DNA of 42,521 bases from contig PBMX01000003.1 of assembly GCA_002722935.1 (NCBI GenBank), positions 9,612 to 52,132 on the forward strand, given 5' to 3'. Origin of the DNA: Phycisphaerae bacterium (GTDB taxonomy: Bacteria > Planctomycetota > Phycisphaerae > Phycisphaerales > SM1A02). How positions within the stretch are numbered: the first letter of the stretch is position 1; every line of letters starts with the position of its first letter. The notes under the pieces are model-generated. The model was not told the DNA's origin. It ran no database searches and saw only the letters and a program-made list of their open reading frames with translations. The position numbers and the translations under genes were made by a program. Below, piece after piece: positions 33,823 through 42,521 of this stretch.

Positions 33823-36800
33823 TCAGTGCTCCTGCAAATGCGTATTTCCGGTGAACGGAGTCAACAGGGTTCGAATCTCACCGCTTGATTCAGAAGGCAG
33901 TACGTCGCCTTCAATCAGTGCAAGGACCGATTCGGCGACCATCGTATCCACGCAGTCTTTCGATATCGCGTCACGGATCAGCTGGACGAGAAGCATGCCC
34001 GAGGAGCCTTCTGCTGCTTCAACCCTTGCCAATCCTTCCAGGGCGAATTTGAGAGCGACCGTGGCTCTCGATCTGGTGGCCAGAAGTGCGCTCTCCTCGT
34101 AGTAGCGCCTCGCCTCGTCGAGCAGTCGGGCCTGCTCATCCTTGTTTCCTGCGCTCCGGCCCTCATCGAGCGAAATACCGCCGAGCATGCTCGTCATGCG
34201 CATGATCCCACCGAGGTCGCCGGTCTCCCGGGAGATCGAGAGGTTCTGCCCGTACGATTCCCTGGCCTGCTCGATCCGGCCCGATGCCATGTGGACGTCC
34301 CCGAGCCCTCCATGTCCGATCGCTTCACCCTTTCGGTCGGATACGCCCGGGCTTCGATTCAGGTCGATGGCCTGTTTGAAGAGAGTTTCAGCTCCCTGCG
34401 CGTCACCGGCATGATGCAGCCTCGACATCCCAAGGGAGTTGCAGATCTCGCTCTGCAGGAGGAGCATTTCGTGGCGGGTTTTCTGGTCAGGGGTTTGCTC
34501 TGCTGCCGCGGTCGTTTCCGCGTACAACTGCTCGAGTGCCTCGTGCTTCTCGCCCGCCTGTGTTCGCGGGTCCATGCAGAGCGCCTTGATGAAACGTCCA
34601 CGAGCGGCCATCCAGGGTGGGGATGCCTGGTCTTCGACGAGTGACTGCACCGCCATGTCCGCTTCTTCGAACCGGCGTTGCTTGTACATCGCAAGGCCTC
34701 TCAGGATCGCGATTCGGTATCGCGTCGTCGATTCCGGATCCGTCAGGGCATCGAGGATGTCTTCCGCCTGCGAGAGTGAATCCAGGGCTGTATCAGGCTG
34801 TTCCTCGGCATCGAGAACGAGCTGGGCATGCATCGTGAGCAGGCCGATCCGTTTCTCACCAGGGATGGCGAGGTCGCTTCGATCCCGTGTCAGGTCGATC
34901 GCTGGCTTCAACTCGCGAAGCGCTCGGCCGTAGAGCCGTCGCTGCTCACATCGTCCAGCTGCCATGCATGACCATCGAATCGTCTCCATCGGCATGCGCT
35001 CGGAAACCATCGAAGCATGCCTTGCGATCGAGAGAACTTCCGTGAACGGAATCGCCGACTCATCCGCGTACTTCGCATCGAGTTCAGCGGCTCGAACCTG
35101 GACGAATCTCATGTGATACTCACGGGCCATCTGCTGAACCTCGGCCGGGTTCCGGCCAGGCTCCGATCTGAACGCTCCTGCAATGCGCTTGTCACGGAAT
35201 TCGAAGATGTCATCGGCCTCCACGCGATCGATGACGATCCCTCGCAGTTCCGCTTCCTTCAGCAGGGAAAGCAGCTCGATGACGTCTATGTTGAAGATCC
35301 TGGCCACGAGCGAGACCTGGAAAGAGCGTCCGATCACGGCGCAGCAGTGGAGAATGTCGAGCAACCGGCGATCGAGTCCATCGAGCTCGTTAGCAACCAT
35401 GTCCTTGAACTCGCTGCCGGGGGTAATCGATGCCAGGGATGTCGACGGGTCGAGGTCGATCCGTCCATCGATCATCTTCAAGGCATGCTGTTCAAGGGCG
35501 ATCTTCATGAACTCGAGTCGATGCAATGGGAGTTCAAGTCCCTTGAGTTCCATTTCACGGGTGATGACTCGGCGGGCGCGTTCAGTGCAGCGAAGCGTTT
35601 CAAGAAGCCGGGTACGCCACTCGGTCGAGTTCTCTTCTGTTCCCAGCACCTCATGGATCGGCTCCGGCCTCAGGAGGTTTACCACGCCTCGCTGCGAGAG
35701 TTCCTCGAGTTTCTCCAGCGTGATGGCGGCCTGATCCGGTTCATCCTCGCTGCCCGGGGAATGGTCGCTTCGGCAGGTGATCAGAATGCAGACTCGATTC
35801 CGCATGTCAGGTTCGCCGGAGACGAAACGATCTACGAGCCGTTCCAGGAGAATGTTCAGGACCCGAAGCGAATCATCGTCGATCCACTGGATGTCATCCA
35901 GGATCAGGACGACTCGCCTGCCGCCGGGCTGATCTCCCGAGGGCATGACGTAATGGCCGAGCACCTCGGCCATCTCGTCGGCGATCATGCCCTCGTTTGC
36001 CGAGACGAACTTTTCGTCATCACTTCCAGCGAGATCCAGTGCCACCGAGATCGCCGAGCCGGCAATGGACGCGTTCGAGGCAACTTTGGAGAGTCCCTCC
36101 TGCATGCGGCGGGCATTTTCCGCGGGATTGCTGAATCGATGAACCCCCATGAGCTCGCCGAAGGCCTGTCGAAGGGGTTCGTAGGGAATATCCGCCTCGG
36201 GATCGCCGGGTTCATTGCAATCCCCGAAGAGGACGATGGTGTCCCCGCCGAGAGCACTGCCAGCGACTTCAAGCCGGATTCGTTCACCAAGTTCACGCGC
36301 TGTCCGTGTCTTGCCACACCCGTGACTGCCCTCAAGCCAGGCGATCTCGATGGCGTCGTCGGAAGCTCCTTCGCCGAGAATGCCCTCGAGCAGACTCCCG
36401 AGAAGGCTCGATGATGCGGCCGTATCGACGTATGGCGGATCCCGAAGCAGTTCGGATTCACTTGTTTCGAGCTCAGCGTCTTCCTCGACGGTATTCCCCC
36501 TGTCCAGGCCGCCTTTGAGGACGAGGGTCCCGAGGTAGGCGGCCGGCGGAATGCAGCCTGCGGCGATCGAATTGGTCCACGTGCCCCGAACCTCGAGGAT
36601 CGAGGCGATGGTTACTCCAAGGAGCCCGGCAACCATGGCGGCCATGTCCCAGTGGCTGCCTGTGCGGTTCCAGGCACACCATGATCGTGACACCCCGACG
36701 AGCGTAATGAGGCCGAGGATCGCCGGCAGGCTGAAGATCGCCACGGCGTGTCCCAGGCCGCTGATCGGTCCGGCGTGCAATACGAGATTCACCTGTGCTC

Positions 36801-38085
36801 CAAACCAACTTCCGGCAAGCAGGATCGCCACCATGTCCGAGTTGCCCAGCCGGGTGGCGATGGCGTTGAACCTGGTGGCGGTCACGTACACCAGGAGCAT
36901 CGGCAGCACTGTCAATGCAATGGAACTCCCCATGATCCAGGCGATTGAAATCGAGGTGGGGTGCAGCATCTCGAGGTCGGGCGTGGCCAGGCGCAGGCCC
37001 GCTTGCGCCATCGTGGAAAAGGCGAATCCACCGATGATCGCGACGACCATGGTCCAGGCCGGGGGCGTGGGGGCATGCAGGAGTACAGCGTGGTCGAGCG
37101 TGGTGGTGCGGAGCGAGCGCACGATCAGCGGATGCAGTCCAACGCCCAGCAGCAGGATCAGGTAGACCAGGGCCTCGAGGAATCCGACATCCTGCGCAAA
37201 ACCGTCGACGTACCATTGACGGCCGGGCTCGATCCGATCCTGCTTCGACCCTCCATCCGGAATCGCCGTCGGCCACAACTGGTAGTAGCCTCCGAGGTAA
37301 TAAAGTTCATCGACGGTATCGTTGTGCTTGATGGTAAGCACGCCGATCTTCTCGATTTCCAGGTCGACTGAACTCATCTGCCCTGCAAGTTCACGCAATG
37401 CCTCGGGGTCCGGAGGATTCTGCCTCAATTTCTGAAGCAGGTCCGCCCCCAGGCTCGCCGCCAGTTCCCTGTCGGAGATCGCGTAGTACGGCTTGTTGTT
37501 GTTGATGTAGACGTGCACGGCATCCCGTGCGGCACCACCAAATTCCTCTTGAAGCGGCCCGAGTTCCGTCTGGACGACCATGTACGGTAGGTCGTTCTCC
37601 ATGTGGATCCTGGTATCGCCGTGCAGGATCGAGGCCGCGATCCGTTCCGAGGCCACCTCGACGGGCTCGTCGTACCACTCGTAGATCTCGTCCTGGCCGA
37701 AGAGCAGTCCGTAGTACGGGGACCAGGCTCCAAGCTGCTCTGATCGCTCATCGAGCATTGTTGCCAGTTGCTCGTGCCCCTCCCTGATCTGCAGGGCCTG
37801 CCCCCCGGGGGGCGATTGCATCGATGACAGGTCCTCGATGCTGAATCCAAGTTCTCCTGCAGCGCCTTCATAGAAATCCAGGGCCCTTTGCACCTCCGTG
37901 AGGCTCCAGGGCCGCGCACGGCTTACCCAGTACATGGTGTTGGCATGTTCCAGGTGCTCGGCGGCGCGTTCCTCGTTCGTTGATGCGATCGCAGGGCTGA
38001 TTCCCGCTGCTTGAATCGACAAGGGAATGGCTGCAAGGATGGCCATTCGAACCAGGAGGGAGCGACAAGTCGAGTAGAGGGTCAC
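33823..38085 (-). CDS. Transmembrane STAND-type ATPase: signal peptide, extracytoplasmic domain, ~7 TM helices, AAA/STAND NTPase, TPR-like C-term
   Basis: GTG start. Walker A WLEGSHGCGKTRTARELG, Walker B RRVVLILDDIQWIDDDSLRVLNILL. Seven hydrophobic segments from FLEALVYLILLLGVGLHPLIV to SIAAGCIPPAAYLGTLVL. C-terminal helical repeats (AQGAETLFKQAIDLNRSPG, RIEQARESYGQNLSISRETGD). Confidence 0.8.
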   Translation of the reverse strand: MTLYSTCRSLLVRMAILAAIPLSIQAAGISPAIASTNEERAAEHLEHANTMYWVSRARPWSLTEVQRALDFYEGAAGELGFSIEDLSSMQSPPGGQALQIREGHEQLATMLDERSEQLGAWSPYYGLLFGQDEIYEWYDEPVEVASERIAASILHGDTRIHMENDLPYMVVQTELGPLQEEFGGAARDAVHVYINNNKPYYAISDRELAASLGADLLQKLRQNPPDPEALRELAGQMSSVDLEIEKIGVLTIKHNDTVDELYYLGGYYQLWPTAIPDGGSKQDRIEPGRQWYVDGFAQDVGFLEALVYLILLLGVGLHPLIVRSLRTTTLDHAVLLHAPTPPAWTMVVAIIGGFAFSTMAQAGLRLATPDLEMLHPTSISIAWIMGSSIALTVLPMLLVYVTATRFNAIATRLGNSDMVAILLAGSWFGAQVNLVLHAGPISGLGHAVAIFSLPAILGLITLVGVSRSWCAWNRTGSHWDMAAMVAGLLGVTIASILEVRGTWTNSIAAGCIPPAAYLGTLVLKGGLDRGNTVEEDAELETSESELLRDPPYVDTAASSSLLGSLLEGILGEGASDDAIEIAWLEGSHGCGKTRTARELGERIRLEVAGSALGGDTIVLFGDCNEPGDPEADIPYEPLRQAFGELMGVHRFSNPAENARRMQEGLSKVASNASIAGSAISVALDLAGSDDEKFVSANEGMIADEMAEVLGHYVMPSGDQPGGRRVVLILDDIQWIDDDSLRVLNILLERLVDRFVSGEPDMRNRVCILITCRSDHSPGSEDEPDQAAITLEKLEELSQRGVVNLLRPEPIHEVLGTEENSTEWRTRLLETLRCTERARRVITREMELKGLELPLHRLEFMKIALEQHALKMIDGRIDLDPSTSLASITPGSEFKDMVANELDGLDRRLLDILHCCAVIGRSFQVSLVARIFNIDVIELLSLLKEAELRGIVIDRVEADDIFEFRDKRIAGAFRSEPGRNPAEVQQMAREYHMRFVQVRAAELDAKYADESAIPFTEVLSIARHASMVSERMPMETIRWSCMAAGRCEQRRLYGRALRELKPAIDLTRDRSDLAIPGEKRIGLLTMHAQLVLDAEEQPDTALDSLSQAEDILDALTDPESTTRYRIAILRGLAMYKQRRFEEADMAVQSLVEDQASPPWMAARGRFIKALCMDPRTQAGEKHEALEQLYAETTAAAEQTPDQKTRHEMLLLQSEICNSLGMSRLHHAGDAQGAETLFKQAIDLNRSPGVSDRKGEAIGHGGLGDVHMASGRIEQARESYGQNLSISRETGDLGGIMRMTSMLGGISLDEGRSAGNKDEQARLLDEARRYYEESALLATRSRATVALKFALEGLARVEAAEGSSGMLLVQLIRDAISKDCVDTMVAESVLALIEGDVLPSESSGEIRTLLTPFTGNTHLQEH

Positions 38086-41000
38086 GGAGTACCCGCCAGC
38101 AGTGCGTCCCTATACGCCGGGTGGATGTCGATTCCATCCGGCAGGCTGCCGGAAACCACCAGAGGGGAGACCTTGTTGTATCGCCTGGTCCAACTGATGA
38201 GGCGATTGATCGACAGTTGGATTTTCTTACCCTCTTCTCCAGCTTCCGCCCTGAGGTCCGGGATGGTCCGTGCCCCATTCTCGAGCATCTTCAGCAGCCG
38301 CTGGAGCCCCGGTTCGCAGAGGTGTACCTTCTCGAGAATGGCGTCGAGGGCGAATGCAGGCCACGCGGGAACGAGGGTGGAGCGGGAAGCGGCGATGACC
38401 CCGTCGATCCATTGATTGAACAGGTCACGGTCGATCGTCTCGCTGTCGACACGGAACATGCTGTCAAGCCTGATTGCATCGGGAACCTTCTCGGGCTTGC
38501 CCCAGTTCGCGGGATCCAGTTCCATTGAAGATGCGATCGGCAGGTCCGGGTCCATCCCTTCGTACCAGTTCAACCAGAGTTCCCCAGCGCCACCCCCGGT
38601 CTTGATCCTTCCCATGGAGGTGCTGGGCGAGCCGGTTGCAGCGGACTCGGTGAGCATGAAGAATTCGAGACTCCCGCGTATCGCCGCGGCGGTCGTATGC
38701 GCCATGCGCAGCCCGATGCGCGCCTCGAAGAGGTCCTCGAGGCGATGATCGAGCCAGTTGTTCCCGTCATCCCCTCGACTGAGCATCGGGATCTCGGCCT
38801 TCCCCTTGCCGTGGGTGGCCGTCTCGGTCTTGTCGGCATCTCGGGCGAAGGACATCCGGGCGATCTCGATGAGCTGGCTCGCGGCAGCGTCGATCACGTC
38901 ATCGTCCTCCGGGGACTTCCACTCGATCTCGCAGCCGAGCCAGTAGGAGTCGCGGGTGGCGGGTTCAGGGAAACCGGGTTTCTTCGCCAGGGACCGGTAG
39001 AAACGGGTTTCCGGCCAGCGGCCCTCCGCATGCTGGGCCTGCACCCATTTGACGCCGCCCTTGGACATGCCGGGAGCACCGCTCTTGACGTTCACGATGA
39101 GGGTGTAGCGGGTCGGATCCTTCTCGGCCTGGAAGACCCAGGCGCAGCAACGGTAGGCTCCACTCGGGTCGGCGATGTCCTGGAGGCACTGGTTGTTCTT
39201 GACCTGGTCCGGGACCATGATCTCGTATCGTTGCCAGCGATGGACGCTTCGGCCTCCGATCGCAAGCGCGAACGTCGAGGCGACGGATTCCCAGGGCCTG
39301 TACTGCTTTTCGATGCGATTGAGGCACCTGCCCACCCATCCCTTGATGAACGGAAGGCCGAACTTCGAATCTCGACGAATGTCCTCCCAGGCGAGGCAGG
39401 TATCGAGTGTTCCATTCACGACCCTGTTGGTTGCGTAGATGCCCAGACCTTCGTCGCGTGATCGGAACGGTGCGCCCTCACCCCCCGGGATGTCGAATGA
39501 GTGAAGGAAGATTCTTCCCTCGCCGCTTTCCGTGAAGTCGATCGCGAAGAAGGGAATGTCACCATTGACGAAGGAGAGGACGTTTCGCTGCCCACGTTCC
39601 TTGTGGTACTTCGCCTGCCACTTCGTCTCGGTGAAGACCTGTTCCCTGACCTGGATGCCCTTTTCGCGGGCGACACCGTTGACCGCATCACGAACGATCT
39701 CGATGATCGCATCGGTTTCCGCCGCCGCGCGAAGCGATTCGCGCTCCGAATCATCCGGCAACTGCTCCTTGAGTCCCTCGAGCATCGATGCAATAAGGAT
39801 CTCCTCGCTGTCCGTGATCTGCAGGTCGCTTACGACCTCACGGACGGCGAAGCGAAACTGCCGTCGCTTGTTGCTCTTGACGAGGAATCGATATTCCTCG
39901 CTGCACTCGGTCGCGTGGCGCCTGCCCGAGAGATCCTTGTAGACCACGTCGCATATTCGCACCTGGTAGATGCCCGGCTTCCGGGCACGGATGGACCACC
40001 GCATCCTCCGGGATTCCCCCGGTGCGAGATTCACAAGGACATGCTCCGGACCGTCGAGGACCTGGAGCCCTTCGGGCACGAGGATGTAGGTTTCGACGTC
40101 CGTTGCCCGGCCAAGTCCGATGTTGTGAAGGATGACTTCGAATTCGAAGCGATCACCGATCTCGATCTCCTGTTCTCCAGCGGAGGGGTGAAGAAGGCGG
40201 TGTACATTCACGATTGGAATCAGTGCGTCGTCGGAGTTGGGATCGATGACCTGCGTCGTCGGCCCGTCCACTTCGATGGTTCCACTGTCCTCGGCGGCGT
40301 CCGCCGACTCCGTTCCGCGGTACTGGAACGTGATGGTCGCAGGTGGGATGTTCTCCGCCCCCTGGGCCACAGCTTCCACCTTGAAGATCGCCGAGTGCTT
40401 CGATCCCGTTTCCATTGAAGGCCACTCGACCTCGATCCGACGTTCATCGACGAGTTCTCCCTGCTCCTGCTCGGGCATGAACCGGAGGGTCGAAGGCAGG
40501 TTGGTCACGGCTGACAGTGATTCCAGGGTGGTGCTGTCACGTTGATTGTTCAGCGTCATGGTGAGCTCGGCAGGCACACCATCTCCCACGGTCATCTCGA
40601 GGCTTGAAAGTTCCAGAGACGCCTCGATGTTCGGGGTGATCAGTTCAGCGGACTTGAAGAGGCGTTCGAAGAGTTGCCGCCGGGCTGGAAGGTTGACGCC
40701 GTGGTTCACGAGCCATTTGGAAACGTCGATCGTCGAGGTGCCCGCGATGCTCAGGAAGCCGAGCATGTTGGAGTTCTTCTTGATCTCCTTCGAGTACAGG
40801 GAGAGCTCCGTATTCTGCTCGCCGTCGATGGGCGCGACGATGGCCAGTGGCAGGAGGCGTATGAGCGACGTTCGTTTTCCGTTGAGCAGGACCGGCTCGC
40901 TGACGGGAATCATGATGCCGGGAGTCTTGACCTCGATGGGTGTCGTTCCACCCGCGACGTACCGTGTCCCGAAGTAGCACTGCTCCGTGCCGTTGATCTC

Positions 41001-41567
41001 GAAGCGATCGAATTGGGCCAGTTGCCATTCCTCGAGGAAGCCCAGCCTGGAAATGACGTCGTCGAGCATTTTCCGACGTTCATCGAGCTCATCCTCGAGT
41101 TTCTCCACCGAGATGATCGGGCCATGGGCGTCATGGTTCCGCCGTGTGACGAGTTCGTCGATCGCCTTCTTTGCCCCCGGGTAGACTGCAAGAGCTTCCG
41201 GGAGGGTGGATTTCAGGCCATGCTTCTTCGTGAACTCGGCCAGTGTTCGCAGGAGGGCGACCCATTTGCCCAGCGACATCTGTTCCATGCCGACCCGGTG
41301 CAGTTCGGCAAGGGTTTCGTTCGCCTTCTCCGAAGTGATGGCGGCAAGAAAATCATCCTTCGTTTCTTCGGATTTCGCTTCCTCCGCCTCCTCCTCGAGG
41401 CCGGCAACGAGATCGAGCAGGTCACCGACGGCGATGGCGCCGAGGAGGCTGAGCGTGTTCTCCAGCGCGATCCGGAGCATGTCCTTTCGCTGGGGGTTCC
41501 CCGGAGTGGCCATGGCCAGAGGCGAGGCGATAGGGCTGGGCAGGTAGGAGAGAGGGTCTGCAGTCAT
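38082..41567 (-). CDS. Large cytoplasmic protein with N-terminal HEPN-like motif, CARDB/ASH-like beta-sandwiches and uncharacterised C-terminal domains
   Basis: Start at MTADPLSYLPSPIASPLAMATPG; no signal peptide. KKAIDELVTRRNHDAHGPIISVEKLEDELDERRKMLDD (RX4H). IEIGDRFEFEVILHNIGLGRATDVETYILVPEGLQVLDGPEHVLVNLAPGESRRMRWSIRARKPGIYQVRI. GTGA overlap with the STAND gene. Confidence 0.75.
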   Translation of the reverse strand: MTADPLSYLPSPIASPLAMATPGNPQRKDMLRIALENTLSLLGAIAVGDLLDLVAGLEEEAEEAKSEETKDDFLAAITSEKANETLAELHRVGMEQMSLGKWVALLRTLAEFTKKHGLKSTLPEALAVYPGAKKAIDELVTRRNHDAHGPIISVEKLEDELDERRKMLDDVISRLGFLEEWQLAQFDRFEINGTEQCYFGTRYVAGGTTPIEVKTPGIMIPVSEPVLLNGKRTSLIRLLPLAIVAPIDGEQNTELSLYSKEIKKNSNMLGFLSIAGTSTIDVSKWLVNHGVNLPARRQLFERLFKSAELITPNIEASLELSSLEMTVGDGVPAELTMTLNNQRDSTTLESLSAVTNLPSTLRFMPEQEQGELVDERRIEVEWPSMETGSKHSAIFKVEAVAQGAENIPPATITFQYRGTESADAAEDSGTIEVDGPTTQVIDPNSDDALIPIVNVHRLLHPSAGEQEIEIGDRFEFEVILHNIGLGRATDVETYILVPEGLQVLDGPEHVLVNLAPGESRRMRWSIRARKPGIYQVRICDVVYKDLSGRRHATECSEEYRFLVKSNKRRQFRFAVREVVSDLQITDSEEILIASMLEGLKEQLPDDSERESLRAAAETDAIIEIVRDAVNGVAREKGIQVREQVFTETKWQAKYHKERGQRNVLSFVNGDIPFFAIDFTESGEGRIFLHSFDIPGGEGAPFRSRDEGLGIYATNRVVNGTLDTCLAWEDIRRDSKFGLPFIKGWVGRCLNRIEKQYRPWESVASTFALAIGGRSVHRWQRYEIMVPDQVKNNQCLQDIADPSGAYRCCAWVFQAEKDPTRYTLIVNVKSGAPGMSKGGVKWVQAQHAEGRWPETRFYRSLAKKPGFPEPATRDSYWLGCEIEWKSPEDDDVIDAAASQLIEIARMSFARDADKTETATHGKGKAEIPMLSRGDDGNNWLDHRLEDLFEARIGLRMAHTTAAAIRGSLEFFMLTESAATGSPSTSMGRIKTGGGAGELWLNWYEGMDPDLPIASSMELDPANWGKPEKVPDAIRLDSMFRVDSETIDRDLFNQWIDGVIAASRSTLVPAWPAFALDAILEKVHLCEPGLQRLLKMLENGARTIPDLRAEAGEEGKKIQLSINRLISWTRRYNKVSPLVVSGSLPDGIDIHPAYRDALLAGTP

Positions 41568-41742
41568 CCGTGGTTCCAATCGTAGGCCACACCGGCATCT
41601 CCGCTTGATCTCTGACCGGACAGGATAACCCGAAATACGGGTTCGTTCAGGAGACCGCATGGTGTTCCTGATCCGGGCAGCAGGCCTGGTCGATGCGTGA
41701 CGCATCAAAACGGACCCTGCACGCCGATCCAGGTCCACCTGG

Positions 41743-41757
41743 CTCGACCCGGTCGAG
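41743..41757. promoter_or_regulatory. Short palindrome (possible operator) upstream of the HEPN/STAND operon
   Basis: CTCGACC c GGTCGAG, read directly, in the 41568-41801 intergenic gap. Confidence 0.25.
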
Positions 41758-41801
41758 GCTCAAGGCCTTCAGTTCCCCCTCGATATGGTCGGGCCGTGGC
41801 T

Positions 41802-42278
41802 TCAGGCAGGGGTGACGATCACGATTTCGTCCCTCGTGTACTCGTCATCTTCTTCAACCTGGTAGCGAAGGTACGTGGCACCATTGAACGCCCCACGAGG
41901 GTTGCCGAACTCACCGAACTCCGAGTCGAGCGGTTCGATGTAATTCGCCTGATCCCCGGTTCCATGGATGAAGTGGGTCCAGGCCGTCTCGAGTACCTGG
42001 TTGGGCGCGTGCCCGGGAAACAAGCCAACGAAACCCTGGAGTGGTTCCAGGATTCGCGAGCAGACTTCGGACCAGGTCTCCAGGTCGATCGATCGAGGAT
42101 CGTCGATGACGGCTTCAAGGGCCGCTTCACTCTCGAGGCAGGAAATGTCCCCCGACTCGCTGCAAATGAACAAGGTGAACTCCAGGCCGCCGAAGCTTCC
42201 GGGGTCCCCGCACTCGATTCGCTCCTCCTGGCAGTCCTTCGGAACGAGGCCGATCGTCAGTATGTGTTTCATGCTCAT
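41802..42278 (-). CDS. Hypothetical acidic cytoplasmic protein
   Basis: Start MSMKHILTIGLVPKDCQEERIECGDPGSFGGLEFTLF; continues to DEIVIVTPA. Confidence 0.6.
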   Translation of the reverse strand: MSMKHILTIGLVPKDCQEERIECGDPGSFGGLEFTLFICSESGDISCLESEAALEAVIDDPRSIDLETWSEVCSRILEPLQGFVGLFPGHAPNQVLETAWTHFIHGTGDQANYIEPLDSEFGEFGNPRGAFNGATYLRYQVEEDDEYTRDEIVIVTPA

Positions 42279-42408
42279 GGTCCGTGGCTCCCGCCTGGCG
42301 ATCGATGCGAATCCACTTGCGGCCGGGAGTCGCATTCGGTCATCCTACAGATACCCGGTGGCCTTGATGATCAGGGTATGATCATGTTTCAAGTTGATGA
42401 CCTTATCA

Positions 42409-42521
42409 ATGAAGTCGCACCTTACACAACGCGCCCGGTTGAACATTCCAATGAGCCGCCGGGCATTCCTCAATACCGCGACGGCCGCGTCCCTGACGCT
42501 GGCACTGCCGCGGCTCTCGGC
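42409..42521 (+). CDS. Tat-signal (twin-arginine) secreted protein, 5' fragment running off the right edge
   Basis: Hand-read open frame MKSHLTQRARLNIPMSRRAFLNTATAASLTLALPRLSA (start at 42409 or 42451); SRRAFL twin-arginine motif plus hydrophobic stretch. Confidence 0.65.
   Translation, partial: MKSHLTQRARLNIPMSRRAFLNTATAASLTLALPRLS

Noticed and set aside
35017-36414. 465-aa plus-strand ORF
   Set aside because: Antisense to the STAND ATPase region containing Walker A/B; composition is shadow-like.
39501-40418. 305-aa plus-strand ORF
   Set aside because: Antisense within the long HEPN/CARDB-like gene; no motifs.

Overview
This 42.5 kb window is high-GC, gene-dense chromosomal DNA. It probably comes from a Phycisphaera-like planctomycete. 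That guess is inference, based on C-terminal dockerin-like 'DxNxDGxVxxxDLLxVIxxWG' modules, a Tat-type 'MSRRAFLNTATAASL' leader and overall style. I see no rRNA, tRNA, CRISPR array, transposase or phage genes. From left to right: (1) a minus-strand glycan or natural-product type operon: NAD-dependent epimerase, asparagine synthase (asnB-like), ABC-exporter-like membrane protein with a degenerate ATPase half, and a sulfotransferase fragment at the edge; (2) a plus-strand metal-themed operon: Cys-rich secreted protein, HMA-domain lipoprotein, outer-membrane-like protein and a small membrane protein; (3) a 7.3-11.3 kb accessory island: a membrane protein with an E/D microsatellite, a membrane-anchored Mrr-type nuclease and tandem duplicated small proteins, flanked by two paralogous small membrane proteins; (4) a CDF transporter; (5) a divergent envelope-lipoprotein cluster (LpoB-like, COG3014-like, LPP20/CsgG-like) bracketed by two outward-facing paralogs; (6) GNAT, TPR, 48-aa-repeat, ATP-grasp, FG-GAP/dockerin, serine beta-lactamase-like, EamA, GH18-like and endonuclease/exonuclease/phosphatase genes, plus an 11-aa-repeat lipoprotein; (7) a tightly coupled 33.5-41.6 kb operon. 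Operon (7) encodes a 1161-aa cytoplasmic protein with a HEPN-like RNHDAH motif and CARDB/ASH-like beta-sandwiches, a ~1420-aa protein (signal peptide, extracytoplasmic domain, ~7 TM, STAND ATPase, TPR), and a YdhR-like monooxygenase. It is my best candidate for an undescribed signalling or conflict system. All family calls come from reading translated motifs by eye; no database search was run.
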